A stretch of 50,000 nucleotides of DNA from Glandiceps talaboti (Eukaryota; Hemichordata; Enteropneusta; Spengelidae). The stretch covers positions 11,449,842 through 11,499,841 of the forward strand of contig NC_135549.1 of the NCBI RefSeq assembly GCF_964340395.1. Direction: 5' to 3'. A program made the position numbers and the translations under genes. Shown piece after piece: positions 1 to 48,069 of this stretch (positions within the stretch are counted from its first letter, which is position 1; each line of letters begins with the position of its first letter). Under the pieces are notes generated by a model that worked only from the letters and a program-made list of their open reading frames with translations, had not been told where the DNA came from and did no database searches.

Positions 1-455
1 TGTGATGTGATGCGACGTGACGTGATGTGGTGCGACGTGACGTGACGTGACATGACTTTTAAAATACGTGATGTGACGTGACGTGACCTGTGACGTGACA
101 TTGTGATGTGCTGTAACATGACGAGATGTGACGTGACGTTACGTAACTTGATTCAACATGACGTGACGTGACTTGATATGATATAATATGACGCGATGTT
201 ATGTGACATAACGTGACGTGACATAATATTGTGTGTGTAATGGTGATGCGATATGATGAGACCTGATGGAATCTGACTTGAATTGGATTAACGTGACGTG
301 ACGAGAAGTGAGGTGATGAGGTGGGTGACGTGACTTGACGTGACGTGACGTGACGAGGCGTGACGAGACGAGACGAGACGAGACGAGACGAGACGAGAAA
401 ACGTGACGTGACGTAATGTGACATGACGTGACCTGCTGTGATGTGATGTGATGTA
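1..455. repeat. Degenerate TGACG/TGATG pentanucleotide satellite
   Basis: The first 455 bases are a near-continuous tandem array of 5-base units of the forms tgacg, tgatg and gacga, with scattered substitutions. It runs off the left edge of the window. Open frames through it are low-complexity and rich in Ser, His, Thr and Arg, so they are not genes. Confidence 0.9.
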
Positions 456-1222
456 TGAGGTTTCAATTATTGTTCCTCTAATCATAACACAAGGTGTGGC
501 TGTGGTGAAGATGAAAAAGAAGAGAATATCATTAAATGTCATCGATCATTATTTAAGCAATATAATCATGCAGGTTAAGTTAAATAATAACTTGGCATTT
601 AACAAACAGGGAGCCAGACTAGATAACTAGAGGAAAATACCAAATTATCAATTTTAGACAGTTTCGGTATTAGAATATTACATGTCGTTTTTCTAACAGT
701 ATATAGCTAAAGGGCGAATTTTACGAGGCTATTAAAAGGTATGGGGCGACTACAATTATGCTTTCGATATGTTCGTTAAATGACTTTCTCTCTTTTGCAT
801 GATAATAGGGCTTATCGCGTCACTGTATTTTTTATCGACGTGGTAATTTGGAGTTTAGTATAGAATAAAAGCCCGAGCTACACACGATTGAATTCATTTC
901 TATATACTCTACGGTGGGTATTGGTGTGAAAGCAGTTAACATCAATCTATAACGTGGACAGGTGGAAATAGATAGATATAGGTTATTGATTGATAGTAAA
1001 TCATTACATGGTCTACTTTAAAAGCCGACCGACTGAAACCTAGATCAAATAATTTGAACGTGTTATGAAGTGTAGTCTTTCTTTTTTCTTTCGTTTAACG
1101 TATACATTTCAGGACAAAATAACGTCTATTGTGAAATATACATAATCTCAGACCACTAAATTTCTAGTGGTCTGAGACATAATTTACTCTATAGCATAGA
1201 CTATTAGATATAATTCACCAAT
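456..1222. other. Non-coding, no gene seen
   Basis: AT-rich sequence without a convincing exon. It contains a perfect 13-bp inverted repeat at 1146-1158 and 1165-1177 (tctcagaccacta and its complement) with a 6-base loop. Confidence 0.5.
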
Positions 1223-1350
1223 ATTTTTTCTCCACTCAGCTGACGAAAATACGAGTGACCTACAAGGAGACCTTGTCACTAGAAGTCGCAAGACGAGTAG
1301 TGACAAACCCTTTAGGTCACGAGTATTTTCTAGCTGAATGAAGAAAAAAT
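1223..1350. mobile_element. MITE-like element with about 40-bp imperfect terminal inverted repeats
   Basis: The left end (attttttctccactcagct...) and the complement of the right end (attttttcttcattcagct...) match over about 40 bases, including a shared cgtgacct-like block. A nested pair, ttgtcacta and tagtgacaa, lies inside. There is no coding capacity. No clear target-site duplication is visible, so the family is not assigned. Confidence 0.55.
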
Positions 1351-2388
1351 CCCGGGAATGATATAATTATACCTCCTCAAGCATCAATTATGAACAATCG
1401 GGAAAAATAATGGCTATTTGACTCATATTTCGAGCACCACAAAACCAGTGACATAGGCACGGGTGGTTGTGACGTAGAACGACCAGGGTATACAATATAT
1501 ATTTTCTGTTCAAAGACAATAACCTGGTTTGAGTATGGTTTCATAGTATGTGTTCCATCAATGCCGGCACTATGTATTACGACAAAGGATATTTTATTTT
1601 TTATTTTACGAGGGGAACAGATATATCGAGCGATCGTTAACTGATAGTTAACTCTAAAGTAAAGTATAACCAACGGCATGCATCATGACGAAGAACGTAT
1701 TTTATTTTCAATCGGATAGATTGCAATAAATATCTCCGTACGATTCAACATAATATTATACGAAATTTGCCCTAAAGATCTAAAGATTTTGTTTAGAAAT
1801 ACTTTAATACAGGAATATGATACAAGCCAGGTCAGCTTATTTCAAGGAAAAAAAATGAATCAGTATGGATTGAGTTACATAAACAATACTTTGGATAGCG
1901 AAGAGAACACATACGGTCGCTTACAATAGTGTCTATGAAGAGAGTCTTGGCAATAAGTAGGCCTTGTGAGTACCATCAAACGATAGACAAAAGTCCAGAG
2001 TACGATCACATAAAGCGATTTAATACATTTGAGACTTCTCTATCATATAATAACACACAAAACATCAATTATTATCCACTGTGCCTTGATTCAGGCTTAT
2101 AATTAGATACTGTGCAACTTGCTAGTTAGGTTGATAATTACGTGACATACATTGGGGAACATAGTTCCAAATTGTAGTCAAGAGCTACATAGAAGGAAAG
2201 TGAGCAGAAATCTGTGTTCCATTAATGTACACTAATTCGTCATGATGGTGTGAAATGCTATTAAGTGTTCACCTGTTTCTCATAAACGAAGTTTCCAATC
2301 GCAGGAGGGCGCTATATTAGCTATCAGAAGTATGTATACACTTCGTACACATTCAGTATGGTAAAATAAAACGAAAAAAATGCACTGG

Positions 2389-2389
<1 letters not shown>
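1351..2389. other. Non-coding, no gene seen
   Basis: No exon-like segment with splice sites and a recognisable protein was found. Positions 1320-1440 resemble 22565-22695 (shared ctgaatgaag and actcatatttcgag blocks), which suggests a dispersed repeat family. Confidence 0.4.
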
Positions 2390-2439
<50 letters not shown>

Positions 2440-2590
2440 GCGCGCGTGCGCGTATGTGTGTAAATGAGTGTGTGTTGTATGTCCTGTATGTATGTATGTA
2501 TGTATGTATGTATGTATGTATGTATGTATGTATGTATGTATGTATGTATGTATATATGTATGTATGTATGTATGTATTGTATGTATGTGT
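2390..2590. repeat. Compound (GT)n and (TATG)n microsatellite
   Basis: About 24 GT repeats run from 2390 to 2438. A short CG-rich bridge follows, then a (TATG)n array to about 2590. The open frames here (poly-Cys/Val, Met-Tyr-Val-Cys) are repeat artefacts. Confidence 0.95.
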
Positions 2591-3509
2591 GCATGCGTGC
2601 ATTCATGATGTATGTATGCATGTTGACAATTTATATGTATGTGTCTGTTGGCTTTTACTAAAATTAAATGAAAATTATTCTAGGAATATACAATTTAGTT
2701 CAAATATATCGTGTGTTTTTTTAGTATGATAAATGGCCAGAATCTACTACTCGGAGTGGAACAAACTGAACAAAGACAATGAATCAAAAACAAAATTGTT
2801 AGCGCACATTGTCGACATGATCATAGATGGAGTTTTAACTTCACTGAGCGGACACAAATTGCAAAGGGTCTGTGATTTCCAGTATACTAGGATGATACGT
2901 AGACAACACAAACGATGACACATGGATAAAAGCATCGCGAAAGCATGGCCGGCTCCTCCAACTAAGTACCATCTGGAAGAGTCATGTAAGCAGGTCACTA
3001 ACGATTCACTCAAGGCAGCTGTAGAAAGTGTTCTACAGTAAAGGAGCAGAATGTTGGACACTAACAAATACATTGCACAGGCGATAGATGGCGTTTATAC
3101 TAGATTCCTGCGGAGTAGAAATCACGGAAGGCCCACGTAACCAATGAAAACCTTTACGGGGTGTTTCAAACCCCGGAGATACATAGGAGATACAGTTGGT
3201 CGAACATTGTTGTATAGCACAGCTACACCCACAACAGAGGTCACAGGTTTAACTCAAACGGGTCATATTACCCAATAGAGTAGCAATACAAAGCTGTGTA
3301 CAGCTGTACTGATAATAAGACTGAATCTAGTACAATTAAAATTAATGACGGCCACTGGGTATGGCAAATTAAGGTAATACTCACTCAATTCGAAATAGAA
3401 CATTCCATGCATGTTAACCAAAACTTAAACAGTTTTTGTCATTACTATTTAGGAAGATGTGTAGCTAGAGTAATTTGAATCGATACAGTATCTTACGAGA
3501 TATCGTATC

Positions 3510-3559
<50 letters not shown>

Positions 3560-3766
3560 ATGGTAGACAAAAATAACCCTCCTTATGGAAAGTAAAAATC
3601 AGCAGGCGAAAACTATCCATGTTTGTGTTGAGAAATACAACACCAAGATCAGATTGTTTGCAAACTGCACTCTATGCAACATCATTATAATTTAACTCGT
3701 CGCCATTTTTCCCATTGAATTTGCCACTTAGTGGAAGCTTAAGCATCATTTTACATGCTGTTAATT
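2591..3766. other. Non-coding with a short (GACA)n array
   Basis: No supported gene. A (GACA)n tract lies at 3511-3559. Positions 3187-3213 hold a sequence (gatacagttggtcgaacat) that recurs as one end of the small element at 3767-3865. Confidence 0.45.
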
Positions 3767-3865
3767 AATACAACGATCTTCTTCAAACTGTATCCCTTAG
3801 CATGTCTCTTAGCCTAGCACAGCTTGAGACAGACTGAGATACAGTTAGTCGAACATCGTTGTATT
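3767..3865. mobile_element. Roughly 99-bp MITE-like inverted repeat
   Basis: The left end aatacaacgatcttcttc and the right end are imperfect inverted repeats of about 28 bases; the right end reads gatacagttagtcgaaca then tcgttgtatt. A solo half-copy lies at 3187-3213. There is no coding capacity. Confidence 0.45.
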
Positions 3866-4211
3866 ATGATCAATGCTTGTGGCCCCTCCCCATTCTGTAC
3901 TTCGTAAAATCTTGACTTTCAAGACAATGATACGAAAAGATATTGAAACAATAATTCTTACGGAAGACAGTCATTCATCTGGCCTTATTTGATTTAAATG
4001 AGCATTATCAAACCACGCGATAGCAACAACTCTCCGGATATATCCGATCAGGGGACGGTGAACAGGTCCTCCGACGAAAACGTACTTCTCTACCTTTCAG
4101 TTTTCCAGAAGTTGAACAAAAAGCAATACATTGCCGATATATCGAAGCTTGAGTTCATACACGTATAATTAGGGAAAAAAAAGAATTGTTTTTGGTCAGG
4201 ACAGTTTGTCT

Positions 4212-4590
4212 AGGGCCTAAAAAAAAATAGTGTGGTTCCGGTTAGTATTTTTTCAATTTTAGGATAGGTGGGGTAGGTAGATTTTTTATTTTATTTTATT
4301 ATATTTTCTTTTTTCATGTGTAGGTGCCTAGTTCAGGTTTTCCATTGTTTTCCAAATGGTCTCTGTGTTGTTTATTTCTTCTTTTATCAGATGTACAGCC
4401 ATTACAGATTGAAAGAATAGTTTTATATTGTCTTTTTAAGTTGATGTCAGATCCACTATTTCTCGTGAGACTTCACAATTTTTGAGATTTTATTATTTTT
4501 TCTCGAATACGTTAAAAAACGTTTATGGTCGGAAGTGAAAAGCTAGGTGGGGTCGGGTAACCGGAACCAAACAATTATTGTTTTAGGCCT
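4212..4590. mobile_element. MITE-like element with GGCCTAAAA terminal inverted repeats
   Basis: The left end reads ggcctaaa, a short A-rich run, then tggttccggtta. The complement of the right end reads ggcctaaaacaata, then tggttccggtta. That gives imperfect terminal inverted repeats of about 31 bp around a 380-bp AT-rich core with no ORF. The superfamily is not assigned. Confidence 0.6.
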
Positions 4591-5545
4591 AAAATGGTGC
4601 GACAGCTCGATTTCTTTAAAGTTTCTAATTCTTTTATTTTTTTATACAACGTGATATTTTTTTATATGAATGGAAAAAGATTTTTCATCAAAATGTCCCG
4701 GAAATACATTTTTTAGTTACGAATTTGGGCTATGAATTACAGAATACATTCAGTGCTAATGTGGGTGACAAACATGGCCGCCGTTTCATGCTACGAGGAT
4801 CGCGATTCGCGATTCACATCCAAACTTGATCATTTAGGACAGAAATTCTAACACGGGACCGTACCGGAGTAGTTATTCTTTTAAAAATAAGTATGAATTT
4901 TAAGTTTTCATTCGTATTCATCCATACAATACAAAAATGGTCATGATATCGTATGTGTACTGTTATGCGTACGGGAAATTGGAATTGGCTTGGAAAATCT
5001 GGGTTGATTTACCCGGCCACAGAAACTATATCGATGTACCGTCTTGCTGTATGTACTTGTTGTATGGTATTACGGTGGAATCATTTAGGGTGTAAACTGT
5101 TCTTGTTTCGACTACCATCGTAGTACCATCATCTTACGTACTTAAAAAATATTTTCGACAGAAACTACATACATTAGGGAGTGTCCAGATTTTACTTCCA
5201 GGGGGAACCCGGAGTTTTCATTTAAGTAAGAACTCCCTGAGATAAAGTTATGATACACATCCTGATCTACTTAGTAGTAATAATTGACTGCGAGTACATG
5301 TTGGCCACATGGGAAATGTTTTCTCTCCATGATTGATTCGATATACTTTAATTTTTTAGTTAAGTTATTGACCCATTACAGCTATCTGCAAAACACTCAA
5401 GGCAATAAAGTGATTAAAGAGTGATTAAACACTGTGGGTGCCAGCTGGCAAGTGGTTACAGGAGTATTTACCTTGGTAGAAGAGCTTAAAAGCCCAGTTC
5501 GGATAAAGATCAACATATAAACATGAAATCCACCAAGAATGTTTC
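4591..5545. other. Non-coding, no gene seen
   Basis: No exon-like segment, RNA gene or strong repeat was recognised. Confidence 0.4.
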
Positions 5546-6558
5546 CTACCTTCTACATTGGCGTCTTCTTCCTACCTGAGCTATTGGCGTCCACTTCCTA
5601 CCTGCATCTACTTCCTACCTGAGCTATTGGCGTCTACTTCCTACCTGCGTCTACTTCCTACCTGAGACATTGACGTCTACTTCCTACCTGCATCTACTTC
5701 CTACCTGACACATTGGCGTCTACTTCCTACCTGCATCTACTTCCTACCTGAGCTATTGGCATCTACTTCCTACCTGCGTCTACTTCCTACATTAGACATT
5801 GGCGTCTACTTCCTACCTGTGTCTACTTCCTACCTGAAACATTGGTGTCTACTTCCTACCTGCATCTATTTCCTACCTGCATCTACTTCCTACCCGCGTC
5901 TACTTCCTACCTGAGACATTGGCGTCTACTTCCTACCTGCGTCTACTTCCTACCTGAGACATTGGCGTCTACTTCCTACCTGTCTACTTCCTACCTGAGG
6001 CATTGGCGTCTACTTCCTACCTGCGTCTACTTCCTACCTGAGGCATTGGCGTCTACTTCCTACCTGGGTCTACTTCCTACCTTAGACATTGGCATCTACT
6101 TCCTACCTGCTACATTGGCGTCTACTTCCTACCTGCATCTACTTCCTACCTGAGACATTGGCGTCTACTTCCTACCTGTTTACTTCCTACCTGAGGCATT
6201 GGTGTCTACTTCCTACCTGCGTCTACTTCCTACCTGAGGCATTGGCATCTACTTCCTACCTGGGTCTACTTCCTACCTTAGACATTGGCGTCTACTTCCT
6301 ACCTGCATCTACTTCCTACCTGAGGCATTGGCGTCTACATCCTACCTGCGTCTACTTCCTACCTGAGACATTGGCGTCTACTTCCTACCTGCGTCTACTT
6401 CCTACCTGCTACATTGGTGTCTACTTCCTACCTGCGTCTATTTCCTACCTGCTACATTGGCGTCTACTTCCTACCTGCTACATTGGCGTCTACTTCCTAC
6501 CTCCGTCTACTTCCTACCTGAGACATTGGCGTCTACTTCCTACCTGCTACATGTGGCG
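5546..6558. repeat. 1-kb minisatellite, 17-bp and 43-bp higher-order units
   Basis: The core unit is about 17 bp (cgtctacttcctacctg). It is often arranged as two cores plus a 9-bp link (agacattgg), giving a 43-bp higher-order unit. Units vary by substitution (cgtc or catc; agacat, aggcat, agctat or ctacat). The long open frames that read Thr-Ser-Tyr-Leu-rich protein follow directly from the repeat. Confidence 0.95.
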
Positions 6559-8031
6559 TCCACTTCCTATCTGCGAATGCAATTCAATAAAAGGATAAAA
6601 AAATAAAATATTTATCCGCGCCCTGACACAAAACCAAACACTGACTTTACTTGCTAAATTACTATTCCCTAGGCCCTACCAAAGTTATTGACGACTTAGA
6701 GTTACAGAATGATGACAATACATTATAAATAATTTAACTAGACAGATTAGAACTCAAATCACCTTCAATGTCTAAATATAAAAAACGATAATTTAAAATA
6801 AGAAATCGTTTGAGTTTTGATACTATTCACCATGTTGACAAATGGAATTTTAGGGCCATTTTTATTGTTGTAGAAGAAATATATCAAATATTAATAACAT
6901 TGGTGTCAACGACTATGATTAATAAGTCATGGTTTTGATTAAATATGTGGATTTACTATTAGCAAATTTTAAATTATTATGAAGGTAATGCAAGTACCGT
7001 AGGGGAAAAGAAAAAAAATGCTTTTGATGATGTATACTGGCCATAATGAAACAACATGCAATTAACTTGATTGCATTTTAAACCTAAATAATTATACTAC
7101 CAAGGTTGCACACACTCTAAAGGTCAACTAATCCTTTAAATATTGGGAATTAAAAGGACGTATTATGCATTGAGATACAAGATACATGTTACTTGATGAT
7201 GCAAGTAGAAAAAGTAAAGACGACAACCGTTTATTCCCATGAAGTGGTACACCACTATCGACATCATTTACACCAATCTACAATATCTTGAGATATTTCC
7301 ATAATCTACTGATGATGTTGTGTTCTTTTCATCTGTGCCAAAGATTTCATACTCATTGATATTAATTTGAAGGTGATCTTTTGTATTGTTTGGCATCCAT
7401 TCGTGATCAGGGCTTACAGGTCTAAATGGAGTTACTTACAATCGTTTCAAAGGACAACACTATTAAATTATTAAATTATTATTATTATTAACACGAAACG
7501 TTACGGTCTAGCAAAATCTAATTAGTCTTAATTGCCAAGATATGTGAAATGAACCATGCAAAATTTGCCAATAAAATCCAGTGCAGCAACTCCTAGTCCT
7601 AATCCAAGCCCTGTAATCCTGGGATGCACTTGCTTGGAAGGTAGTAAACAATTTCAACAAGTGGATACGCAGTGAAAGTCTCTATGAGTCATGTTGATCG
7701 TGTACGCTCACAGCTAAGCTATTATGGAGATGCAGGTATTACAGGTATGAATATAAATATATTATATTGAGTTTTTTCATATATTATTACATCGTTTGTA
7801 AACTGGTAGAGTAAGCGTGAGTAATGATGTTTGTTATTTTCTTTAAGGTGTTTGTTATAGAACGCCGTATCATTGTCAGTTCAGTCTTTTTATTTTATAT
7901 GTCATCTTTATCAACCACCTGGACACTGATTTGCTTCCTAATAGTTGACAGTATTAAGTGATAGATAAGTACACACAATTGTTTCAATATTGTGCAAAAC
8001 AGCACCAGTATTATAATTACTCTCTTTATAG
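6559..8031. other. Upstream region of channel gene A
   Basis: AT-rich, with no recognised gene. The last bases before 8032 form a good splice-acceptor context (tctctttatag), so a 5' non-coding or short coding exon of gene A could lie here. I could not identify it. Confidence 0.35.
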
Positions 8032-29839
<21,808 letters not shown>

Positions 29840-30665
29840 GATCATAACGAGGTCTTGTTCATGCAGAACATGAACCACGATAAAGAGATTTTATCGTAAA
29901 TAGCGTTGTTTGCTATAATGCTTTCAGCTATTAACCTTTGAGTAAAGGCAATTTCTTCATATCAAGTTGTTTACAACGACATCTATTGGGATTAATTATT
30001 GCCAACTAGCATCTAACGTATACCAAAAGGTCACTGATATAATTATTATCTGATGACATTATCTGATATTATCTGCTTACTAAACAATCTAGAAGTGAAG
30101 CAACAGGCGGAAAAAATTTTTGTTGCCAATATTTCTATATAAGGTGTAGATGTAAATGTATGGATGGTTTGCATGAATTTAAAGTCTTACAATTATCGCA
30201 TCTAAACTATATTTAGCAAACAATATTTTTATGCAGTTAAACTTTAACATTCCAAAATTATACTATTAAATTTTAGCATTCCTGAAATTTGAAATACCAG
30301 TTATTGTATTCAGCACTTCAAGTTATGTAAACCTGCTAAGCACCTTGTATTTCCCATTGAATATTTAAGAATATGTATTAAGAAGTAATCTTTTCATTTA
30401 TTAGACAGCTCAGAGTCTGTAAAAAAAACTTAACTACTGTATGAGATATAACAGTACCGTATCGGCTTGACCAATTTCATATTATAAGCTCTTAAATTTG
30501 AATAATTAAATTAATATCGAGTTTACGTTGCTTTTCATGAATTTGTCTTATGTTGTGCACATTTAAAACATTCAAGTCTTGCATAAAAAGGTCATTTTGT
30601 CCGTATTTTAAAAATCTTCCCCAGGGAAATTATCGCAAATGTTCACTTATTGAGAAAAGTAATTC
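29840..30665. other. 3' flank of gene A
   Basis: AT-rich and non-coding; presumed 3' UTR at its start. I could not identify a decisive polyadenylation signal. Confidence 0.4.
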
Positions 30666-30840
<175 letters not shown>

Positions 30841-32101
30841 TTCATTTGGAAGTGGTTATTAACGTGTGAAAAAACTTAGTTTCAACTAAAATATTAGATT
30901 TAGAACAAAGGAGTCAAGAACTACAATTGATAGCATTAATCAACCGAAAAAACACAGTAGATGATTTATTTTCATGTTGAATATCACCAAAATATCAAAA
31001 CAGTAATATGTAATTATGACATATGTAATTATTGTATGTGTATTGACTTTATTGCAGGATGAAATTGAACGTTGGGTCCTTTATCCAATAAAACACGTAC
31101 ATTATTCGATAGTAGTACCTAGATCAAATAGGTTTATTGAAATATAAGGCTTAGTCCTTTATTCAACAAGTTGAACATAGAGGCAGTTGAATACTCAAAA
31201 CTTATTAACCAAGAAAAACACAGAATAGCAAATTGTTTTGAAATTCAGTGATACAACAATGGTCTGAAATTGCTGTGTACCAACTCATATTACTAACGAC
31301 ACGAAATAAGTAGCATGTTCCTTACCTCCCGAATTCGTATGTAGCACAATAGTTGGAAAGCAATCTAACGAAGTCCAGAAGGATTTAGGACTCGACTGTG
31401 AAAGACAACATCATATACACAGACTTTTAATTAGAAAAAACGGGTGATAACAAGTACATATCAGACTGTTTAATCGTAGTGAATTTACAAGAAAGTAAAT
31501 GTTGCACTTAAAGAGTATTCTGTACATTAGAATACATAATTAATCAGATGAAGGTGTCGTAGGAAACACACGTTTATAGTTCAAACGATGGTTAATATGA
31601 CCAAGAGTGTTAGGACAGTGGTTAATATAATATGAGTGGTGTAATGACATTTTATTCCATGCGATTCAAGAAAAGTGGTATTTGAGGCAGTTATGTGTAC
31701 ATTGAATAATTCATTTAGTGTCGTCAACATGTAATCTGTATAAAACACATGCATTCTTAGATACAATTTTACAGACGGTAATTATTCGAAAGGGCTAGTA
31801 AATCAATAATCGGGTGATATTTTATGATTACTGATACATCTAGGAATAGCTGTATAGATTGTCGGACGTCGATATCTTGTTATCTCTCAACTATTTATTT
31901 GAAGGGTTTCCTTACTAGATTCGTCATACCAATTACCCCTAACAAATATTGATTAGTTAAGCTTTCAAGTTACAAAGTAAATGTAATATCCTTTGGCAGT
32001 GAAGTACATTTATCGATATGTGACGTTTCCCTGCTGTGTACTGGTGAAAGATTTTAATCGACGTAATCATATATATTATGTAAATCATCACACATCATAA
32101 T
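30841..32101. other. Intergenic, no gene seen
   Basis: No exon with a gene A or gene B counterpart and no recognised domain. Confidence 0.4.
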
Positions 32102-32161
32102 GTCAAGTTGATGTTGTTGTTGATGCTGTTGTTGTTGTTGTTGTTGTTATTATTATTATTA

Positions 32162-32198
<37 letters not shown>
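32102..32198. repeat. (TTG)n-(TTA)n trinucleotide array
   Basis: TTG units grade into TTA units. Confidence 0.92.
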
Positions 32199-32623
32199 GA
32201 AAATAAATAAAATGCTTCAAAATGTCATGTGTTGATGTATGTAATTATAACTGTCGACATGTGACATAGAGTTTCGTATACAAGAATAAAGTAATAATCC
32301 CACTTTTTGTAATTTTGAAATGAAAAAATATCAACCTCAGTCAGTTATAATATTACTCCTAAGACTGTTCTGTCAATGAGATCTCATCACGTGAATAATA
32401 TGCACACAATACGGACAATACAGGCGTTGGGGGCGCTGCTATGTAAAGCGTGGTGACGATGTCTAATGTTACAGTAAATACGTATAATGAGTGAGTAGTG
32501 GTGGTAACTTTAATAATTCATATGCGACACAAAGGTTTACTGACTTTAAATGTGTCCATGTCCTTGTTTTTTCATCAAAATGGCTAAATAAATATTTACT
32601 GTTGACACTAAAATCCCATTATG

Positions 32624-32742
<119 letters not shown>

Positions 32743-32989
32743 TATATATATTATATAATTTCACAATGACAAAATTCTTGAAGTCGCTCTTTCTTCCAAT
32801 ATAGTGATATTGTTATTTATGACAAGTAGACATATTCCTTTATCAGTTAAGAGCTTTGTAACGATAGGCAGCAGTATTTAAACAATGTGAAAAACTAACC
32901 CATTTGCTATTTTTCAAGGTTCAATCACATCCAAGACTACGATTTGTATGACAATTAGTTAGACATGTCCAATTTACTTTCCGTAAGTG

Positions 32990-33560
32990 GGGGTTATGAT
33001 TTAAGAATGTTTGTCTGTGTGTCCGTCTCTTTTTTGTGTCTGTGTGCCATCGTTTGCTCGAAAGACCTTGGTTCAATTCAAACGAAATTCGGTACACATA
33101 CTCTTTAGGGTGCTGACTAGAAGTCGGGAAGTTTAACTAAACATCCTGCGAATATTAATGAAGAATTCGTATAAATAACGATTTTCTGTAACTAGGCCTT
33201 ATCATTAGTATATCATTCCAATTTTAATGTAATTTTTAAATTAATTAATACATTGATGTTAGGAGAGCACATCTGTCATATAAGGCTTGTTAATGTAACT
33301 TTTAACATTAATAAGTAACTTGCAAAATTAAAACTTTAACGATTTTCAGTAATTAGGCGATATCTTATACATGTAGAATGCACATTTCAAATTCCACATA
33401 ATTCGGTACATAAATCGACCATAACAAAGTGCACATGTCCTAAGAAAATATTGCTGTGGTTTTAGGTCAATTCATTAGCATAATTAAAGATTTTTTGGTA
33501 ATCAGGCAATATCTCAGAATTTTGCATTCCAACAATTACTGTAAGTTGAAACAAAGGGCT
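32990..33560. repeat. Degenerate interspersed repeat with about three 150-bp subunits
   Basis: Blocks resembling aacgattttctgtaactagg recur near 33177, 33340 and 33486 in diverged form. attcggtaca recurs at about 33087 and 33400. A tgtctgtgtgtccgtctc stretch precedes them. No coding capacity was recognised. Confidence 0.5.
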
Positions 33561-34200
33561 TTGCGTTCATTGAAGGCATTCAGATTTATAACTAGCGCCC
33601 TCTACAATCGTTCACAAATTTCTTTTCCTGGTTTTACTAATCATTGTCTAGTTCCCATTGTTATGCGTTTTAGCTTATAGTAATAGATGTTAGAGAAAAT
33701 TGTAGTAAGAATTATAAAAAAATTAGTAAGAACAATTTCTACTCGGATTCAAATACTGTCTTGAAAGCGAATCCCAAATGTTCGCTGACATTCGTCAGCA
33801 TCGTCTAGGATGTACAACAATAGGCTATTGTATCTCGCAATAAACAAAAAAGGCTTGCTATTTATGGCAGAAAGAAAAATACCCATAACTGGGAATCACA
33901 GGAAATTTTATTTTTAAAAATATACATCAAAAAATACTACAGCCCAACGATTCTAAACCTTAGAAGTTCAATATAGTCACATGACCGCGAGAGGATCTTG
34001 GTGTCAGAAAATGACTGAAAACAGCAACATTATTGAATTGCAAATACTAAGATGATTATTTAACCATTTCTAATTTTCCTGACGGAGACGCAATGGTTTA
34101 ATGCTTTTATTATCCGAGCTCTAGTGATTGGCACCTAAATGCATAAGGAATTGTACACGTCACTTCTGGAAATACAAGTAATGTGCTGATATGTCATTGT
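33561..34200. other. Intergenic, no gene seen
   Basis: No supported exon or repeat. Confidence 0.35.
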
Positions 34201-34220
34201 TTTTGTACATGGTGATAATT

Positions 34221-34289
34221 GTGGTGGTGGTGGTGGTGGTGACCGGTGGTGGTGGTGGTGGTGGTGGTGGTGGTGGTGGTGGTGGTGGT
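34221..34289. repeat. (GGT)n array
   Basis: About 22 GGT units with one interruption (gacc). G-rich on the plus strand. Confidence 0.93.
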
Positions 34290-36124
34290 AGCGGCGATAT
34301 AATAGTCATGCTAAACGTCACGTTTCCGTCGAATCTACAGTTAGGACAGACATCGCTACGATTATGTTTATTTCACAAAATCGTTTTCCTAAAACTTTAG
34401 TTCAACGCCTAAAACAGAAATCAACGACGAGTAACTTAAAATAGAGTAAAAATATTAAGTTCGGGGAATACAAATTAGATATGGAGTGTCCTTCAGTTAA
34501 TGATTGACATTCGAGAATTGAGAAACGAAGGCTAATTAATTATAACAATTTTAGTAGCTTGATTAATTATTATATAAGAAATTGTGTATGGACATGATTA
34601 AACGAGTGCATTTATACTGTTTATAAATGTAACCATGGTTACCACCTGTCAATTATGGTATATTTTGAAATGTTGTTAAAATATTAATAAAAGAAATGAC
34701 CTTTTATTTCACCAGAAACAAGTATATGACTAATAATGATTTATACATGGTGAAGACCATAGTCACTCGGACCTATTATAGTCCATGGCTCTATCTATCA
34801 ATCATAAACACCAACTACACAGCACACACTGTCTTGGAAAGTACATGTTTCAAAGGTTATTTCTACCGTACAGTAATTACGTCCATACATCAATGAAAGA
34901 CAAACTATAAAGAGGCTACAAAATATGACAAAAAATAAGAATAACAGATACAAACATTTTGAAAGGGAAAGAAACGTCATATTAAAAGAATAGCAATATC
35001 TAAAAAAAAACCCCCAAAAACATGAAGCTTTTCGAATCAATTCAGTCCTTTCATTGTACAATTATATGAAAGGACTTAGTTATCTTCTATTGGGTACTAT
35101 CAAAAATTTAAGTTATCAATTAAAATGACTCTTAATAATTTTCATAATTGTTTTGTATTCCTTTTTTCTGTAATTTACCTAAACATTTATATAGATTTGC
35201 TCTTATATAGCGCAAACCACAAGAATGAAGTAATTAGTGGATGTTTGAAAAAAGAATTGTGTATAAAAAAGAAACTATATTGTAAATATACATTGTGATC
35301 TAATTGGATAAAAATCATTCACGCCTTAGTAATATTCTTTGAGAGATGGTTTCAGGTTCTGTCACTTTCCATGACCTGGCAATTGTTTGACATAGGCAAT
35401 GTGGGCTGGCATGAGAAATATTTTTTAATGAAAAGATTGAGTTCACCTGGTTATACGCACGTTACAGGTTTGTCCTTTATTCATCAATTTCGACTGAGAT
35501 GTTTTACTTACACAATCTAATTAATGCCCGTCTACAACGTCAATGTCCTAAGGGAGTTGATAATTGTCAGCAAATAACAAATTTGTCATGGTGTTGAATT
35601 CCGTGTTAAATGAATCATGTAAAAATTGTGTGCATATAAAGCGCCTGCTCTTTGTTTCATTCTTGTGTTTGGCAGATGTACGACCCAGCAGAATGACCGA
35701 AGTCTTTCGACGAATGGGAAATTTTCCAAGAGTAAACTATGTGTGCGAATAGGTACAGTTAGATGATTTATCGTTGTTTTACAAAACATTCACTTTTTAT
35801 TGTAAATGTACCATCAAGTCTTTTTTATTGTATGTTCGATAGCTCCAACAATATAGCTCGTCTTCTTATTTTGGATTTTGAGGATCATATTCTAGATAAT
35901 CTCGCGATCGTGAGAGCTATACAACCGTTAAACTCAATCAAAACATTTTTGCTAGCTAATACTTAACGAAATTCCGAAATGTTATCGATAAGGAAACGTT
36001 CAAGTAGTTCTTAATTATGTGTAATATTTTACAAATATCGCATCAACGTAACAATTAATTGTTGTCTCTCTTTCCTGCACACTGCTGTACTGCTGCAATA
36101 GCAACTACCAAGTTTAATACCACA
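34290..36124. other. Upstream region of gene B
   Basis: Non-coding. A short open stretch with an acceptor-like start (35675-35751) is not supported by a paralogous copy. Confidence 0.4.

Positions 36125-48069
<11,945 letters not shown>

Noticed and set aside
1236-1275. Hammerhead core ctgacga in the first MITE
   Set aside because: No stem II and no GAAA follow; chance match.
5842-6598. Open frames in the 5.5-6.6 kb repeat as a repetitive protein
   Set aside because: Three frames stay open only because of the repeat unit; there is no start context, signal or splice support.
35675-35751. Possible exon upstream of gene B
   Set aside because: It has an acceptor-like tttggcag and a stop, but no homology to gene A and no donor partner identified.
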